From: Carex sylvatica
Lineage: Eukaryota > Streptophyta > Magnoliopsida > Poales > Cyperaceae
Direction of reading: 5' to 3'
Assembly (NCBI GenBank): GCA_964058845.1
Contig: CAXKVR010000231.1
Span: 88,228-152,227 of the forward strand
Length of the DNA stretch: 64,000 bases
In this document: positions 49,699 through 61,659 of the stretch, piece by piece
How positions within the stretch are numbered: the first letter of the stretch is position 1
Layout of the letters: each line of letters opens with the position of its first letter
Program-made: the position numbers and the translations under genes
The notes under the pieces: generated by a model
Told to the model about the DNA's origin: nothing
The model's database searches: none
What the model saw: the letters and a program-made list of their open reading frames with translations, nothing else

Positions 49699-49702
<4 letters not shown>
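49288..49702. mobile_element. Hairpin MITE H6 in a TA microsatellite
   Basis: Long inverted arms begin GAGTAAGTCTACCATACATT. The core is the clearest family copy: GATCCAAACCGTTCATCTTG, TTCTCCATATTAATATGTGC, TTGGAGACCAAATTTTACAT. It lies between (TA)n tracts at 49262-49287 and 49703-49735, which hide the target duplication. Confidence 0.82.
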
Positions 49703-49737
<35 letters not shown>

Positions 49738-51660
49738 ATTTGGATTTTAATTATTAATTATGGAATTGAATTATGGGTTTAAAGCCCATTAACAATTAAA
49801 GCCTTAATTAATAATCAAAGCCCAAATCGAAAAGCCCAAATGAATTAGATTGATTTTTGGGCCAAAGTGCAAAATTCCAATTTTGCCTTCTCCTCTCAAA
49901 ACTGCCACAACCAAGGGCATTTTGGTAATTTCCAAAACTACCACAAATGGCTATAAAAGGAGGGGTGAGGGTAGAGAGAAGATTACTAATTTATGAGATA
50001 TCGAATCTGTCTAATCGATCGATATTCTATTTTCTTTTTTTCTCGATTACGTGTTATTATCGGATCCAAAAATAATATATTTGCGAAAGTCACGGTATTT
50101 CTATTTTTGCTTATTAGTGAATCGGAATAACTGCGAGTCATAAATATTATTATTTTGTTATTTTCTCGATGAATAGTGTTTTTGTAGAATTATGCGGTTT
50201 ACGGTATTTCTGGCAAAAGAAATAAATCGCTCTCTGGTTAGTCCTGATGGATAGCCAATAGAGGTATCAGACGTTTGATACTCCAAGGCGAGATGTTCTT
50301 CTCGGTCGGCTGCATTCCAATTGGAATTTGGAGACAAGGTATAAATATGATATATTAATCTATTTAATTTGTAAGTAGATTAAAGTTTTAGAAATCAATC
50401 ATGGAGTAGATCTGTAATGGATTAAAAGGGTCCTTGCAATGAAAAACTTGTGAAGTAACTCACCTTTGGAATTTTCGGCATATCCCTTTTAATCCATGGC
50501 TTGAGTTAGAAGTAAAAATTTTTGTTTTACGGTCTTTATGCAGCTTAAGCCTAAATGGTATTTGGTAGCCCCAGAACCCAACAAAACATGCCACAGATGG
50601 AGCTGAGATAGAACAATGGTTCGGTCATGAGTCCAGCTTCAATGTGAACTGGCTCTATTAGTGTGGAAAAGTGCGCCTTTTAGGATTTAATAGGTATCTT
50701 ACTTCTTACAAATGCTCAATACGGGGTAACTTGTTTTGTGACTTTTAGTTAATAGGTGGTGGTATATTTTGGTATATTCACAAGTGCAATATAGGCTTGT
50801 TAGGATTTAATAGGTATCTTAGTTCTTACAAATGCTAAGCAAGGTGTAACTTTTACACGGTGGATTGCAGAATGGGGGCAAACTTTTACAGTACCAGTAA
50901 AAGATACATTTTCATGAGCATTCCCATGGAATAACAAAAAACAACTTCCTTGGAAATATTTACGCATGGAATAGGTCAAGTGAGTCCCACCTTGTTTACC
51001 TTTGGAAATATACCATGGGGCCCACGTGGCCTTGCCTTGGAAATACTCAGGTAGGACCCACCTACACTCCCTTGGAAATTCTCTGGTGGGACCCAGGTTC
51101 GTACCCTTGGAAATATTCAGGTGGGTCCCACCTACACTCTCTTGGAAATACTCTGGTGGGACCCAGGTTAGCTACCCTTGAAAATAATCGAGTGGGTCCC
51201 ATCTTAACCACTCTTGGAAAAAGTCAGTGGACCCCACCTTAACTATCCTTAGAAATACTCAATGGGTCCCAGGTTCGACGCCTTTGGAAATAATCAAGTG
51301 GGCCCCACCTTAACTATCATTGGGAATACTCAGTGGGTCCCAGGTTCGACGCCCTTGGAAATAATTAATTGGGCCCTGCACGATGCTCTTGAAAATAATG
51401 TAGACATGGGTCGGGTGTCAAACTATTTCCAAGCGTCATTTTTCTAAGGAGCTTCGGTTGGAAAAAGGCAGATAAAACTATTTCCAAGAGTAGCCCTTGG
51501 AAATAAATATTTTTTTGGCTATTTCCAAGAAGGCTTGTTGCGACGGTAGTTTTTCCAATGGTTACCATTGAAAATGATGATTTTTGGGCTTTTTCCAACC
51601 GAATTCTGTTGGAACAAGCCCTTTTCCTGCCATTGGAAAAAAATAGAATTCTAGTAGTGC

Positions 51661-52058
51661 GAAGTGCTACTAGAAGCAGTTTAGTCGCTCTACGAATTGC
51701 CTCATGTTATAGACCTATATTCCTTTAAAATTTTAAAAAGTCGATTCGAAACATCAAACACTGACCTTTATATGAAGATATACTTGGCGATCAAATTTTA
51801 TATTTTTAAAAATCTTTTTATTATTTTTTTCATAGGTAGAAAATCACAACTTTTGAATGGTCAAGAATATTAAACAAAAAGTGAAAATTTGCGTACTTAA
51901 AAAATATTAAAATTATAAAGCTATAATGTTTGATTTGTTTGTGCATTTTCATATAAAAATTATTTTGAATAGTTTAGATCGACAATTTCGACTTACAAAA
52001 CAAAAGTACAACAATTTCAATTTGAATGTGCAAGTTATCGTAGCCTCGCTTTTATATA
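51661..52058. mobile_element. Decayed hairpin MITE
   Basis: It retains parts of the shared core (AAAAAGTCGATTCGAAACAT, then CTTGGCGATCAAATTTTATA, and the inverse TAGATCGACAATTTCGAC) and weakly matching ends (GCGAAGTGCTAC and the inverse of GTAGCCTCGC). It abuts the CACTA-like right end. Confidence 0.45.
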
Positions 52059-52901
52059 ATTACTAGTATAGTGCTCATGCGTTGCAAATGTGACATATTA
52101 TACGAGAACAAAAAAAATATCTCATACAAAATAACATATTTTAATAAAAAATTTAGACCATGACAAGTAATATTTTTTATATGACATATTAAATGACATT
52201 TATATGTAAATAATAATCTTTAAATAACATATTAAATGACATATTTTTTTAATTTTTTTGACATATTTTATAAAATAATTTGAAATAGAATATTATACTA
52301 AATGACAAATAATATTCGGCCATTTTTATAAATACCCCCTTCAAAAAAATGTAATTTTAAAAATAACCCATCATTTGATTTTTTATTTATTTATGCCCGG
52401 ACTGCTTGGGCCTGGGGCGGCCTAAATTTCCTAGTGGAGCACCACTCCCACGGGCACCTCACATAGCAAGTGGGGCGTCCCCCCACGGGCGGTCCAGAAC
52501 CTTAGTGAGGCGCCCCCATCACGGGCAGTCCACTAGGCTATATATTATGTTTTTTTCTTTCTCCTACACACTCCCTCTAAAAACTCAGACCCATCAGCGA
52601 GCAAACTTCTACAGTAACAACGAGAGAAAAAATTGGTGATTTTTGGCGATTCTCAGGCAATTGCTATAGGTAACTATTGCAACTGTTGAAATTAATGTAT
52701 CAATTACTGTTGCAATTACCGTACATTACTGTTGTAATTACTGTACATGACTGTTGAAATTATTGTACATTACTGTTGAAATTACTGGATCAATTACTGT
52801 AGCTAAAATTATTTTTTTTAAAATTTTGTAATTAGTCATTTACTGTACAATTACTGATACCTTATAAATTTTTTTTTTTAATGTATTTTGTTAATGAAAA
52901 G

Positions 52902-53930
52902 ATGTTAGTTGCACTGTATGTGGGCGGCAAGCTACAAAAGGGTGAAGATGACGCGTAGTACACGAAAGAGGCCGCATTTGGCTTCGAGGTTAATAAAAAG
53001 ACCACATTTCAGGAACTTAAGCAGCTAATATACGAAAAGACTGCTGTAAATCCCAACAGATATGAAATAGAATTGGCTACACGGATTGACAACTCACGTG
53101 GGGTGGGGGGTAGACCTTACTTTGTGAGGTTTCTAATAATATATGTAAATTTATAGAGAGTTGTGTACACTCAATTTGCGGCTAGTGGAGTCCCAGTAAT
53201 GAACATATATTCGAAGAAGGTTCCCCGGGCTGGGGTTGGACCTTCAACTGCGGCTGGAGCTGGACCTTCAGGTTATGACAACCAGGGGTACCAACATCAC
53301 TCCTCTTATGACAACCAGGGGTACCACTAGCACTCCCTTTATGACAACTAGGGGTACCACCACCACTCCCCATATGACAACCAGAGGTACCACAACCCTG
53401 GTTATGACAACTTGGGGTACCACAACTCCCCTGAAAATATTGAAGAGTTACCACCACCACCCAGACAGACACCCATAATCCCTAGATTTTCAACTATGCC
53501 AGAGTCAGGACCGGTACCCGTTAATTGAACTGATATTGATATTGATGTTGATGCTATTAATGCCATACCAGAAAGGAAAATGAAAACAGGGGATGAATAC
53601 CAAGGGGTTTGGAAATCTGATGATTTATCAAATGGTAATGCAAATGTACGAAGTTTATCTAAGGCAGAAAATTTTCCGATTAGAGGTCGAAGAAATAAAA
53701 ATTCAGTCGCCACATTCAACGATACCACAGCTTTCGAAGAGACGGACATTAGTTTCTTTGGCCCGGGGTAACTTTATACCAACATAAATGAACTTATAAA
53801 TAATATATATGAGACTCATATTCACGGCAACTGGGAATGTAAAATACACAAAAGGGACCGAACAAGGTTAGTTGTGCTATGTAAAACTCACCCGTGGTGC
53901 GAGTTCCACCTTTCTGCAACCCTTGCGGGT
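52902..53930 (+). pseudogene. MULE transposase, N-terminal part only
   Basis: The frame starts MLVALYVGGKLQKGEDDA, hits a TAG, and continues with FEVNKKTTFQELKQLIYEKT and NPNRYEIELATRID. A likely intron ends at about 53157, then VVYTQFAASGVPVMNIYSKK. Residues encoded at about 53270-53430 are a YDNQGYHHHS-type tyrosine/histidine repeat with several stops. The MuDR-like part (IRGRRNKNSVATFNDTTAFE) and VLCKTHPWCEFHLSATLAG follow, where homology stops abruptly near 53930. The catalytic DDE and zinc-finger parts are deleted. By family it would be a Mutator-type transposase; this copy is dead. Confidence 0.75.
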
Positions 53931-55407
53931 GATCGGTCTGCTCTGGATCTAATGTCAGCCGGCTCAGAAGGGATGCACGATAGAATGCACGATATGAAAA
54001 CCAGTCGATATTCGCATTTGGAGCTGACCCCCGACATAAGAAATCCCATTGCCCTTCTCTTCATGTCTGTGATCACGGTCCCACAAGGCACCGTACGCGG
54101 GGCATCTGTCAGGGTCAGGATCTCTCCATCGGGGATGTGCTAATGGTATAACTGGCTGATTTACGGACAGATGTGACCACGATCAATGCTGGAGCAGAAG
54201 AAACGGTCCAAAAATCTGTCTATTCTTTACCTGAAATTTAACTTCAAATAAGAACTCGGTGCTTCTTATCCAACCTTCAATAACAACGTATATTAATACA
54301 GACTTACCAGATAAGCATGACACAGGCCTCTGTATAAGTGGGCGAGAACAGCTCCACCCCAGTTCCATCTCGATTCTTTCTCCATGTTCCTCAGCAGGGA
54401 GAGATATATAATCGGAACCGCGTCACCGCTGGAATCCTCGAACATAACATCACCACACAAATCCAGCACATACGTCCTAGTTTACATGCAATATAAAATA
54501 ATCAATATAAATAATTAAAATTGTTAATGAACTACTAACTTACTTTAAAGAGTGTAATGACACCTCCTGACCGCCTCAATGTCAATAGTCTAAGGAAATA
54601 TCTGATTCTGGAAGAAGTCAGACTAGAGTGCCTTTAGAGAAATACAGTACCCAGAATACCGGAACTCCTCCTCCTCCCCCTTCTTCGTCTTATATTTCTT
54701 CAGCAGATTCTTCGAATCACACCCTAACAACTCTGGCATCATCCTCTATAGCTCTAGATGGTCTGAGATGCCACCTATAGGGTTGCCATTGATATGTAAA
54801 CCCCATAAGGCGCTCACATCACCAAGGGTGACTGTCATCTCCCCGATTGGAAGATGAAATGTATGGGTCTCAGGTCGCCATCTCTCCGCTAGACCATGCA
54901 TCAGAGACTGATTGATCTTACTCTGCGGCATGGTGACAAGCTGATACAATCCAAGGTTCAAGAGGTATCACTGCATTTCTTTATGAGGAACAAACATAAT
55001 CTCAAACCTGCGGTGCCTCACCGTAAGCATGACATCATCCTGTATTTATTATTAATTTGTCAGACTCAAATCGTGTCATTTTTTAGTATTATTTACAGTA
55101 AGTATAAAAAATCGCGTACCTCAAGAGATGCCAATGAGACGCGGTGCTTAACATGATGGGTCCATAGAAGAGGACTAAATATGTCAGGATCATGCACGCC
55201 ATATGTAAAATCGGCCTGAGATAACGAACCCGCTCCAATCGGATCCTCAAATCCCCTACCAGTCGTATCCTCATATGACGATGGGCCCTCTCTAGTCGGA
55301 TCAACTAAGGACGTGCCCGCTCCAGTCAGATTCACATCATCTGGACCTGCTCTAACCGGACCTGCTGCAAGTTCAGCTTGTACTCCCCACCGCCTAGCTC
55401 TGGGCAT
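53931..55407 (-). pseudogene. Plant mobile domain (PMD/MAIN-like) protein, transposon-borne
   Basis: Exon 1 (55407-55120) begins MPRARRWGVQAELAAGP and ends KHRVSLASLE. Exon 2 (about 55039-54552) has TVRHRRFEIMFVPHKEMQ, a stop, then YQLVTMPQSKINQSLMHGLA, ETHTFHLPIGEMTVTLGDVS and ALWGLHINGNPIGG, the hallmark of the plant mobile domain. Exon 3 (54476 to about 54313) has RTYVLDLCGDVMFEDSSGDA and RWNWGGAVLAHLYRGLCHAY, also typical. Antisense PMD tail sequence continues to about 53931. At least three stops interrupt it. MAIN/MAIL-type host PMD proteins act in silencing and meristem upkeep (established); transposon-borne copies are known, and the function inside a MULE is unclear. Confidence 0.75.
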
Positions 55408-57652
55408 ACTACATTTACCAAAAAATATATATTAATCAATAACAACTTAAGGAAATCAAAATTTATTCACAATTTTAAACAATTTCTAAATATTTTCAAC
55501 CAAATTCAAACCCTAATTCAACTGCAAATTCAAGCAATTGAAACCATACAATGGTTTATTATTTATAATAAACTCCTAATTATATGATATTAATATATTC
55601 AATAATTATACAATAACTATAATATATTATATTATTATTATAATACTTATTAAATATATTAAGAATATAACATATTAATTATATAATTATATATTAATAA
55701 GTATTACTAATAATAAAATACTAATTGTCTAATTATAAATTAACAATAATTATTAATCAAAAGATACAAATTATATAATATTATTATAATAAGTATTTAA
55801 TATATTAATAATATAACATATTAATTATATAATTAATATAAAAACTATTGTCAAATTTACTTTTTAAAATAAAACTTATTGTATATGCTTGTATAAATGT
55901 CAGAAGTAGAGAAATGGCCCATTTTTATAATTTATAATTGTATAATTATAAATTAAGAAGTGACATGTTGATGCTTATCAATTAAATACTATTGAAATTA
56001 AGCTAGAATATATTAATTATTCTATGAAAAAATAAAACTATAAAAACATACAGTATCTGTTTTATTTCCAATAAAATTGACCATTATCTTTTGCAAATCA
56101 TATAATTAGATTTACATTCAAAATGCATGCAACAATTTAAATAAACAATCTCAAAATGCATGCAAAATTTTGCAATAAAATCGACAAACATGCATTTTAC
56201 ATGGAAAAAAGAAATGTAATTTTGAAACAAATTTTGATATACTTCAAAATGATTTGTTTTACTTGAAATTAATTTGTATTGATATAGACATGTATTTCGT
56301 CAACTAACTTCAAACATCCCTCAACCCTTAATTTTTTAAACCATAAATTCTAACTCTAAATTTTTAAATAATTCAAGCAATTGAACCATAATAACCCTAA
56401 ATTGAACCATAAACCCTCCATAAATCCAAAATAACCATAAACCCTCCATAAACCCAAAATAATCATATCACATCCAAAAAATTCAAGCAATTTTACCATA
56501 ATAATTTTTTTATTAATAATCCGCAATCTTTCACAATTCACAACCATAAACCCTAAATAACAATATCACATCCAAAAAATTCAAGCAGTTTTATCATAAT
56601 ATTTTTTTTATTAATAATCCGCAATCATCCACAATTCAAACTATAAACTCAAAATAACCATATCACATCCAAAAAATTCAAGCAATTTTACCATAATTTT
56701 TTTTAACTAATTCGATTGCTTGAACAATTCAACCATATCACTATAATAACCATAATAATTTTACCATAATAACCATATCACATTCAATTCGAACAATTCA
56801 ACCAATTCGACAAATTCAAGCAATTCAACTAATTCGAGCAATTCAACAAATTTGAAACAACTCTAATTGAACTAATTTAACCATTATCGAGTCACAATTC
56901 AACAAATTCACCAATTGAACTAATTCAAATCCAAACCTTAACTCTAACCCTAAATTAAAAACTAATTGAATCGAAAAAAAAATTACATTCAAGAGAAGCT
57001 CAGTGCAGCTGCTCTAGACAACGGCTCAAGGGAAAGGAGAATGAGAGGGAGAGGAGCGGCTGGCCAGAGAGGGCAGAGGCAGCGAAGCCTAGGCGGCAGG
57101 GCGCATTTTTTTTTTTTTGGTGCGGAGGGGAAGAGAGCCAGAGAGCAGAGGAGAGGGAGAGTGGGGTCGGGTCTGGTTAAAAGGGTTTATATGGTCCGCC
57201 CATGGGGAGGGGGCGCCTTACTTGCTATGTGAGGCGCCCGTGGGAGTGGCGCTCCACTGGGAAATTTGGGCCACCCCAGGTCCAAGCGGTCCGGGCATAA
57301 ATAAAAAAAAAATCAAATGATGGGTTATTTTTAAAATTATATTTTTTGAAGGGGGTATTAATAAAAATGGCCGAATAATATTCTTTAAATGATATAAAAA
57401 AAATGAAGACATAACTAATCAATTAAAAAAAAATTTAAATGACATTTAAAAGTAGAAAGAAATAAAGACCAATAAGAAATACAATTTGTATGTAAAAATA
57501 TGTATGACGAGTACGTATCTAAATAAATTTAGACTTTTACATGTAAAAAAATATAATAAAAAAATAAAAAATAAGAATATTTGATCGAAAAAATATATTC
57601 AATTCGAAAAAGACTTAAAAGAAACAATAACAAATACGGTATTTGATGTTCA

Positions 57653-58600
57653 CGGCCATTTAATTAATACCCTTAAAAAAGAAAATTTAAAAAATGCCCC
57701 CTCATTCAACTTATTTTGAAAAATGCCCTGACCGCTGGGCCCACGGGCGGCCCATTCCCATAGAAGACCACCCCCCCCCACAGGCGGTCCATTAGGAACT
57801 AGACCACTTGGGGGCTTGGCGGTTCTCCTTTTTTTTTTTTTTTAGAGATCTTAATATTTTTGATTAAAATAATTTTGTGAATCAAAAGTTTTCTTATTTA
57901 GAGTGTATGCCAAAAAAATTTGATGTCGTAACTCTTTATAACTTTGATTTGATTTGTTAGTTGGATATCACAAGTCTAAAGATAACATTAATTAAGGACT
58001 TGGCCATTTGTGCGAACTATTTCAATGCGTTGATAGCTTATTTAATTAGATGAACTTTATTTTGTGAATAATTTTTTATTTTGAGATTTGTATGAAGTTT
58101 ATTTGTATGTGTTGACAAGTCACAGTTTCATTCTGAGTCCAACTTTGCACCTCTATTTAACATAGAAAAATATCTCTAAAAATCATGAAAATTGACTGAA
58201 AATCTTCGTACAAAATCTCCAAACAGATCAAGAGATATCAGCTCTCAAAAATTGACCGAACTGATAAAGGAGTGCATATTGTAGCAATTTCGCAATTGTG
58301 GTTAACATAGCAAATTTTTTTCTAAAATTATAAAAATTGACTGACATGCATTCTTGACATCATAGAACATGACTGCAAAGTTTCATACAAAATCTCCACA
58401 CGAAAACTTAAACTGAATTTTTGAGGCACTAAACGACGTGTTTTTGAAATTCTGACGCTCCGGATGCCTCTCACAATGCCCGAGGATTCTCTTCAGGGAA
58501 AAATTCAGATCCGTCTCGTTCTTCCCTTTCCGAAAAGTGATCATACGCGCAAATTTGACTTTCCTAGCCAAAGTTATGGATGTTTAAAGTTTTTTCTAAA
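57653..58600. mobile_element. Truncated MULE terminus of the CGGCC family
   Basis: CGGCCATTTAATTAATACCC starts at 57653 and is followed by the GC-rich GCCCACGGGCGGCCCA. 58395-58470 is a relative of the arm sequence of the 41747 element (TCAGAATTTCAAAAA and TCGTTTAGTGCCTCAAAAAT on the minus strand). The matching right end is missing. Confidence 0.55.
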
Positions 58601-59033
58601 GATGAACTTTGAAAATTCATAACTAATTGTAGAAAAATTCAATTATTCTCTAAGGGTACATTTGGGTGAAGTGAGAATAGCCCTGTTCTCAGAATAGTAG
58701 TGTTATTCTGAATATATGTCAATCCAAATAATTTTTGGGCTATTCAGAATAGCCTTGAATAGCGATATTCCGCTAACCCAGCTGAATGTTGGAATAACGA
58801 ATTTGTAGAATATGGATTAGCAAATATTGATTAAAAAATAGCTTTTTCCATTCTTTTTTTATTCATTCTTTAACTGCTAGCTTTTTCTCTCCCCCCCAAA
58901 AAACTACTAATCCATAAAAATAACACACCGGCTCCTGTCTCCCCAAAAAGTTAATTTTTCATAGATCTACGACTCTAGACAGTTACGACATCACTTCATA
59001 AATATATCAAATGTCTTATTTTTTGACATACAC
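58601..59033. other. Spacer between MULE copies
   Basis: 58660-58850 has short inverted stretches (GAATAGCCCTGTTCTCAGAATAG and GGCTATTCAGAATAGCC-like, the first longer than shown pairing is uncertain) that may be a decayed MITE. No gene. Confidence 0.25.
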
Positions 59034-59147
59034 CGGCCATTTTTTTAATACCCTCCAGAAAAAACATAATTTTAAAAATAACCATGGATCTCATTTTTTT
59101 ATAAATGCCATGACCGCCTGGGCCTGGGGCGGCCCAAAAATACCAGT

Positions 59148-59285
59148 GAGGTGCCCCCATCACGGGCGCTCCATATCCCCAGTGAGGCGCCCCCCTCACG
59201 GGCGGTCCATAGCCCAGTGAGACGCCCCCATCACAGGCGCTCCATAGCCCAGTGAGGCGCCCCCCTGCAGGCGGCCCACTAGAAG
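59148..59285. repeat. GC-rich subterminal tandem repeat
   Basis: Four units of about 35 bp, each like CCAGTGAGGCGCCCCC followed by CACGGGCGGTCCATAG. The same motif occurs at both ends of element 1. Confidence 0.75.
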
Positions 59286-59639
59286 AGTTAATAACCCTCC
59301 TGCCCCACCCGTGACCCCTCTCTCTGCCTTTATCCCTGCATTTGTCCCGCCTAGAAAAGAACCAAAAACCCTAGCCCCCCTGCCTCCACCCCCCCGCCGG
59401 CCGGCCGTCCTTGCCACTGCCCGCTCCGCCACTGCCTCCGCCCCGCCGCCCCCTCCCTCGCTCGCTCGCCCTGCTGCTACCCTCCCTCTCTCTCGCTTGT
59501 CGGCACCTTCATCACCGTGCCTCCCATGCCGTCACTGCCCTCTATCTCTCTCGGGTAAGTTTTCAATTCGACGATTGAATGTGATTAAGTTATATATTTG
59601 TTGAATTCGATTGGATGGATTGGATTGGATTTGATTTGA

Positions 59640-60660
59640 TTCGATTGAATGTGATTGAATGCGATTGAGTGTGATTAAATGTAATTGTGATTATTTAAAT
59701 TAATAATTGTGATTAAATGGTAATTTGTGGGATATTAAAAAAAATTTAGGGTTAGGGTTATGATTTATGGTCAAATTTATCGAATTGCTTGAATTGTGGG
59801 ATGTTAATAAAAAAATTGGGTTAGTGTTTATGGTTAAAAAGTTAGGGTTATGATTTATGGTCGAATTTTTTGAATTGCTTGAATTATGGGATGTTAATAA
59901 AAAATTATGGTTATGATTTATGGTTAAAAATTTAGGTTTATGATCGAATTTCTCGAATTGCTTGAATTGTGGGATGTTAATAAAAAATTTGGGTTAGGGT
60001 TTATGGTTAAATAGTTAGGGTTATGATTTATGGTCGAATTTCTCGAATTGCTTGAATTGTGGGATGTTAATAAAAAATTAGGGTTATGATTTATGGTTAA
60101 AAATTTAGGGTTATGATTTATGGTTAAAAATTTAGGGTTAGGGTTTATGATCAAATTTCTCGAATTGCTTGAATTGTGGGATGTTAATAAAAAATTTGGG
60201 TTAGGGTTTATGGTTAAAAGTTAGGGTTATGATTTATGGTCCAATTTCTCGAATTGCTTGAATTGTGGGATGTTAATAAAAAATTTGGGTTAGAATTTAT
60301 GGTTAAAAATTTAGGTTTATGATCGAATTTCTCGAATTGCTTGAATTGTGGGATGTTAATAAAAAAATTGGGTTAGGGTTTATGGTTAAAAAGTTAGGGT
60401 TATGATTTATGGTCCAATTTCTCGAATTGCTTGAATTGTGGGATGTTAATAAAAAATTAGGGTTATGATTTATGATTAAAAATTTAGGGTTAGGGTTTAT
60501 GATCGAATTTCTCGAATTGCTTGAATTGTGGGATGTTAATAAAAAATTAAATTTAGAGTTTATGGTTAAAAAGTTAGGGTTATGATTTATGGTCTAATTT
60601 CTTGAATTGCTTGAATTGTGGGATGTTAATAAAAAAATAGATTTAGGGTTTATGGTTAAA
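59640..60660. repeat. Tandem array with TTAGGGTT and GAATTGCTTGAATTGTGG units
   Basis: About ten units of roughly 80-115 bp. Each contains TCTCGAATTGCTTGAATTGT, GGGATGTTAATAAAAAA and one or more TTAGGGTT or GGGTTAGGGTTTATGG. The inverse counterpart lies at 56330-56840 in element 1. The telomere-like motif is embedded in a longer unit, so this is not a telomere tract. Confidence 0.8.
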
Positions 60661-60769
60661 AATTATATAATTATTAAATTGTATAATTATATATTAAGTC
60701 ATTATTATAATAATATTGTTGAATTGCTTAATTTGTGATTGATTAATATATATTTTTTGTAAATTTAGT

Positions 60770-61560
60770 ATGCCAAGAAATAGACGGTGGGGAGTACAAC
60801 CTGTGCTTGCAGCGGGTCCAGATGCTGTGGATTCGACTGAAGCAGGCGGATCTTCGGTGGATCCGACTAGAGTGGGCACCTCCTCGGTGGATCCGACTGG
60901 AGAGGGCTAGTCGTCATATGAGGATACTGGTAGGAGATTTGAGGATCCGATTGGAGCGGGTCCGTCGTCTCAGGCCGGTTTTATATATGGCGTGCATGAT
61001 CCTGACACATTTAGTCCTATTCTATGGACCTATCATGTTAAGCACCGCGTCTCATTGGCATCTCTTGAGGTACGTGATTTTTATACTTAATGTAAATAAT
61101 ACTAAAAAAATGGCACGATTTGAGTCTAACAAATTGATAATAAATACAGGATGATGTCATGCTTATGGTGAGGCACTGCAGGTCTGAGATTTTGTTCATT
61201 CCCCATAAAGAAATGTAGCGATACCTTTTGAACCTTGGATTTTATCAGCTTGCCACCATTCCGCAGAGTAAGATCGATCAGTTCTGATGCATGGTCTAGC
61301 AGAGAGATGACGACCTGAGATCCATACATTTCATCTCCCAGTCGGGGAGATGACAGTCACCCTTGGTGATGTGAGCGCTTTATGGGGTTTACGTATTGAT
61401 TGCGACCCCATAGGTGGTATCTCAAACCATCCAGAGATGCAGAGGATGATACCGGAGTTGTTAGGGTGTGATCCGAAGAATCTGCAGAAGAAATATAAGC
61501 AGAAGAAGGGGATGAGGAGGAGTTCCGGTATTCTGGGTACTATATTTCTCTAAAGGCACT
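60770..61560 (+). pseudogene. Plant mobile domain gene, truncated (element 2)
   Basis: Exon 1 (60770-61069) starts MPRNRRWGVQPVLAAGP, has repeats of SSVDPTxxG, one TAG, then FIYGVHDPDTFSPILW and ends KHRVSLASLE before GTACGT. Exon 2 starts at 61150 (DDVMLMVRHCRSEI, YQLATIPQSKI) and after frameshifts gives GEMTVTLGDVSALWGLRIDC and GCDPKNLQKKYKQKKGMRR. The C-terminal RTYVLDLCG-type exon present in element 1 is absent. A direct repeat TCAGATATTTCCTGAGACTA (about 61582 and 61630) marks the break point. Confidence 0.75.
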
Positions 61561-61659
61561 CCGATCTCACTTATTCCAGAATCAGATATTTCCTGAGACT
61601 ACTGACATTGAGGCGGTCAGGAGGTACCATCAGATATTTCCTGAGACTACTGACATTAG

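Larger units (their letters stand above)
44115..51659. mobile_element. CACTA-like element, non-autonomous, heavily nested
   Basis: The right end reads AATTCTAGTAGTG, the complement of CACTACTAGAATT. The left end is CATTACTAGAATTTTGAC, one base off. The flanks TGA and CGA match at 2 of 3 for the expected 3-bp duplication. Both subterminal regions (44130-45290 and 50930-51650) hold dozens of TTGGAAAT/TTCCAAG-type repeats, as usual for En/Spm elements. Three MITEs sit inside. No TNP2-type transposase was found. 49940-50560, with CTATAAAAGGAGGGGTG and GGTATCAGACGTTTGATA, may belong to another nested retroelement. Confidence 0.55.
52317..57373. mobile_element. MULE carrying convergent transposase and PMD genes (element 1)
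   Basis: It starts CGGCCATTTTTATAAATACC and ends with the inverse, flanked by a perfect 9-bp duplication AATAATATT (52308-52316 and 57374-57382). GC-rich subterminal DNA (GGGCCTGGGGCGGCC; TGAGGCGCCC) matches the other CGGCC-ended elements here. Inside, a truncated MULE transposase gene runs rightward and a PMD gene runs leftward, meeting near 54.0-54.2 kb. 55410-56950 is AT-rich with repeated ATTCAAGCAATTTTACCATA units. Confidence 0.85.

Noticed and set aside
57117..59604. GC-rich open frames near the MULE ends
   Set aside because: They overlap the TGAGGCGCCCC subterminal repeats and adjoining GC-rich DNA and show no domain.
59640..60660. Interstitial telomere
   Set aside because: TTAGGGTT occurs once or twice per unit of roughly 100 bp and not as a continuous TTTAGGG tract.
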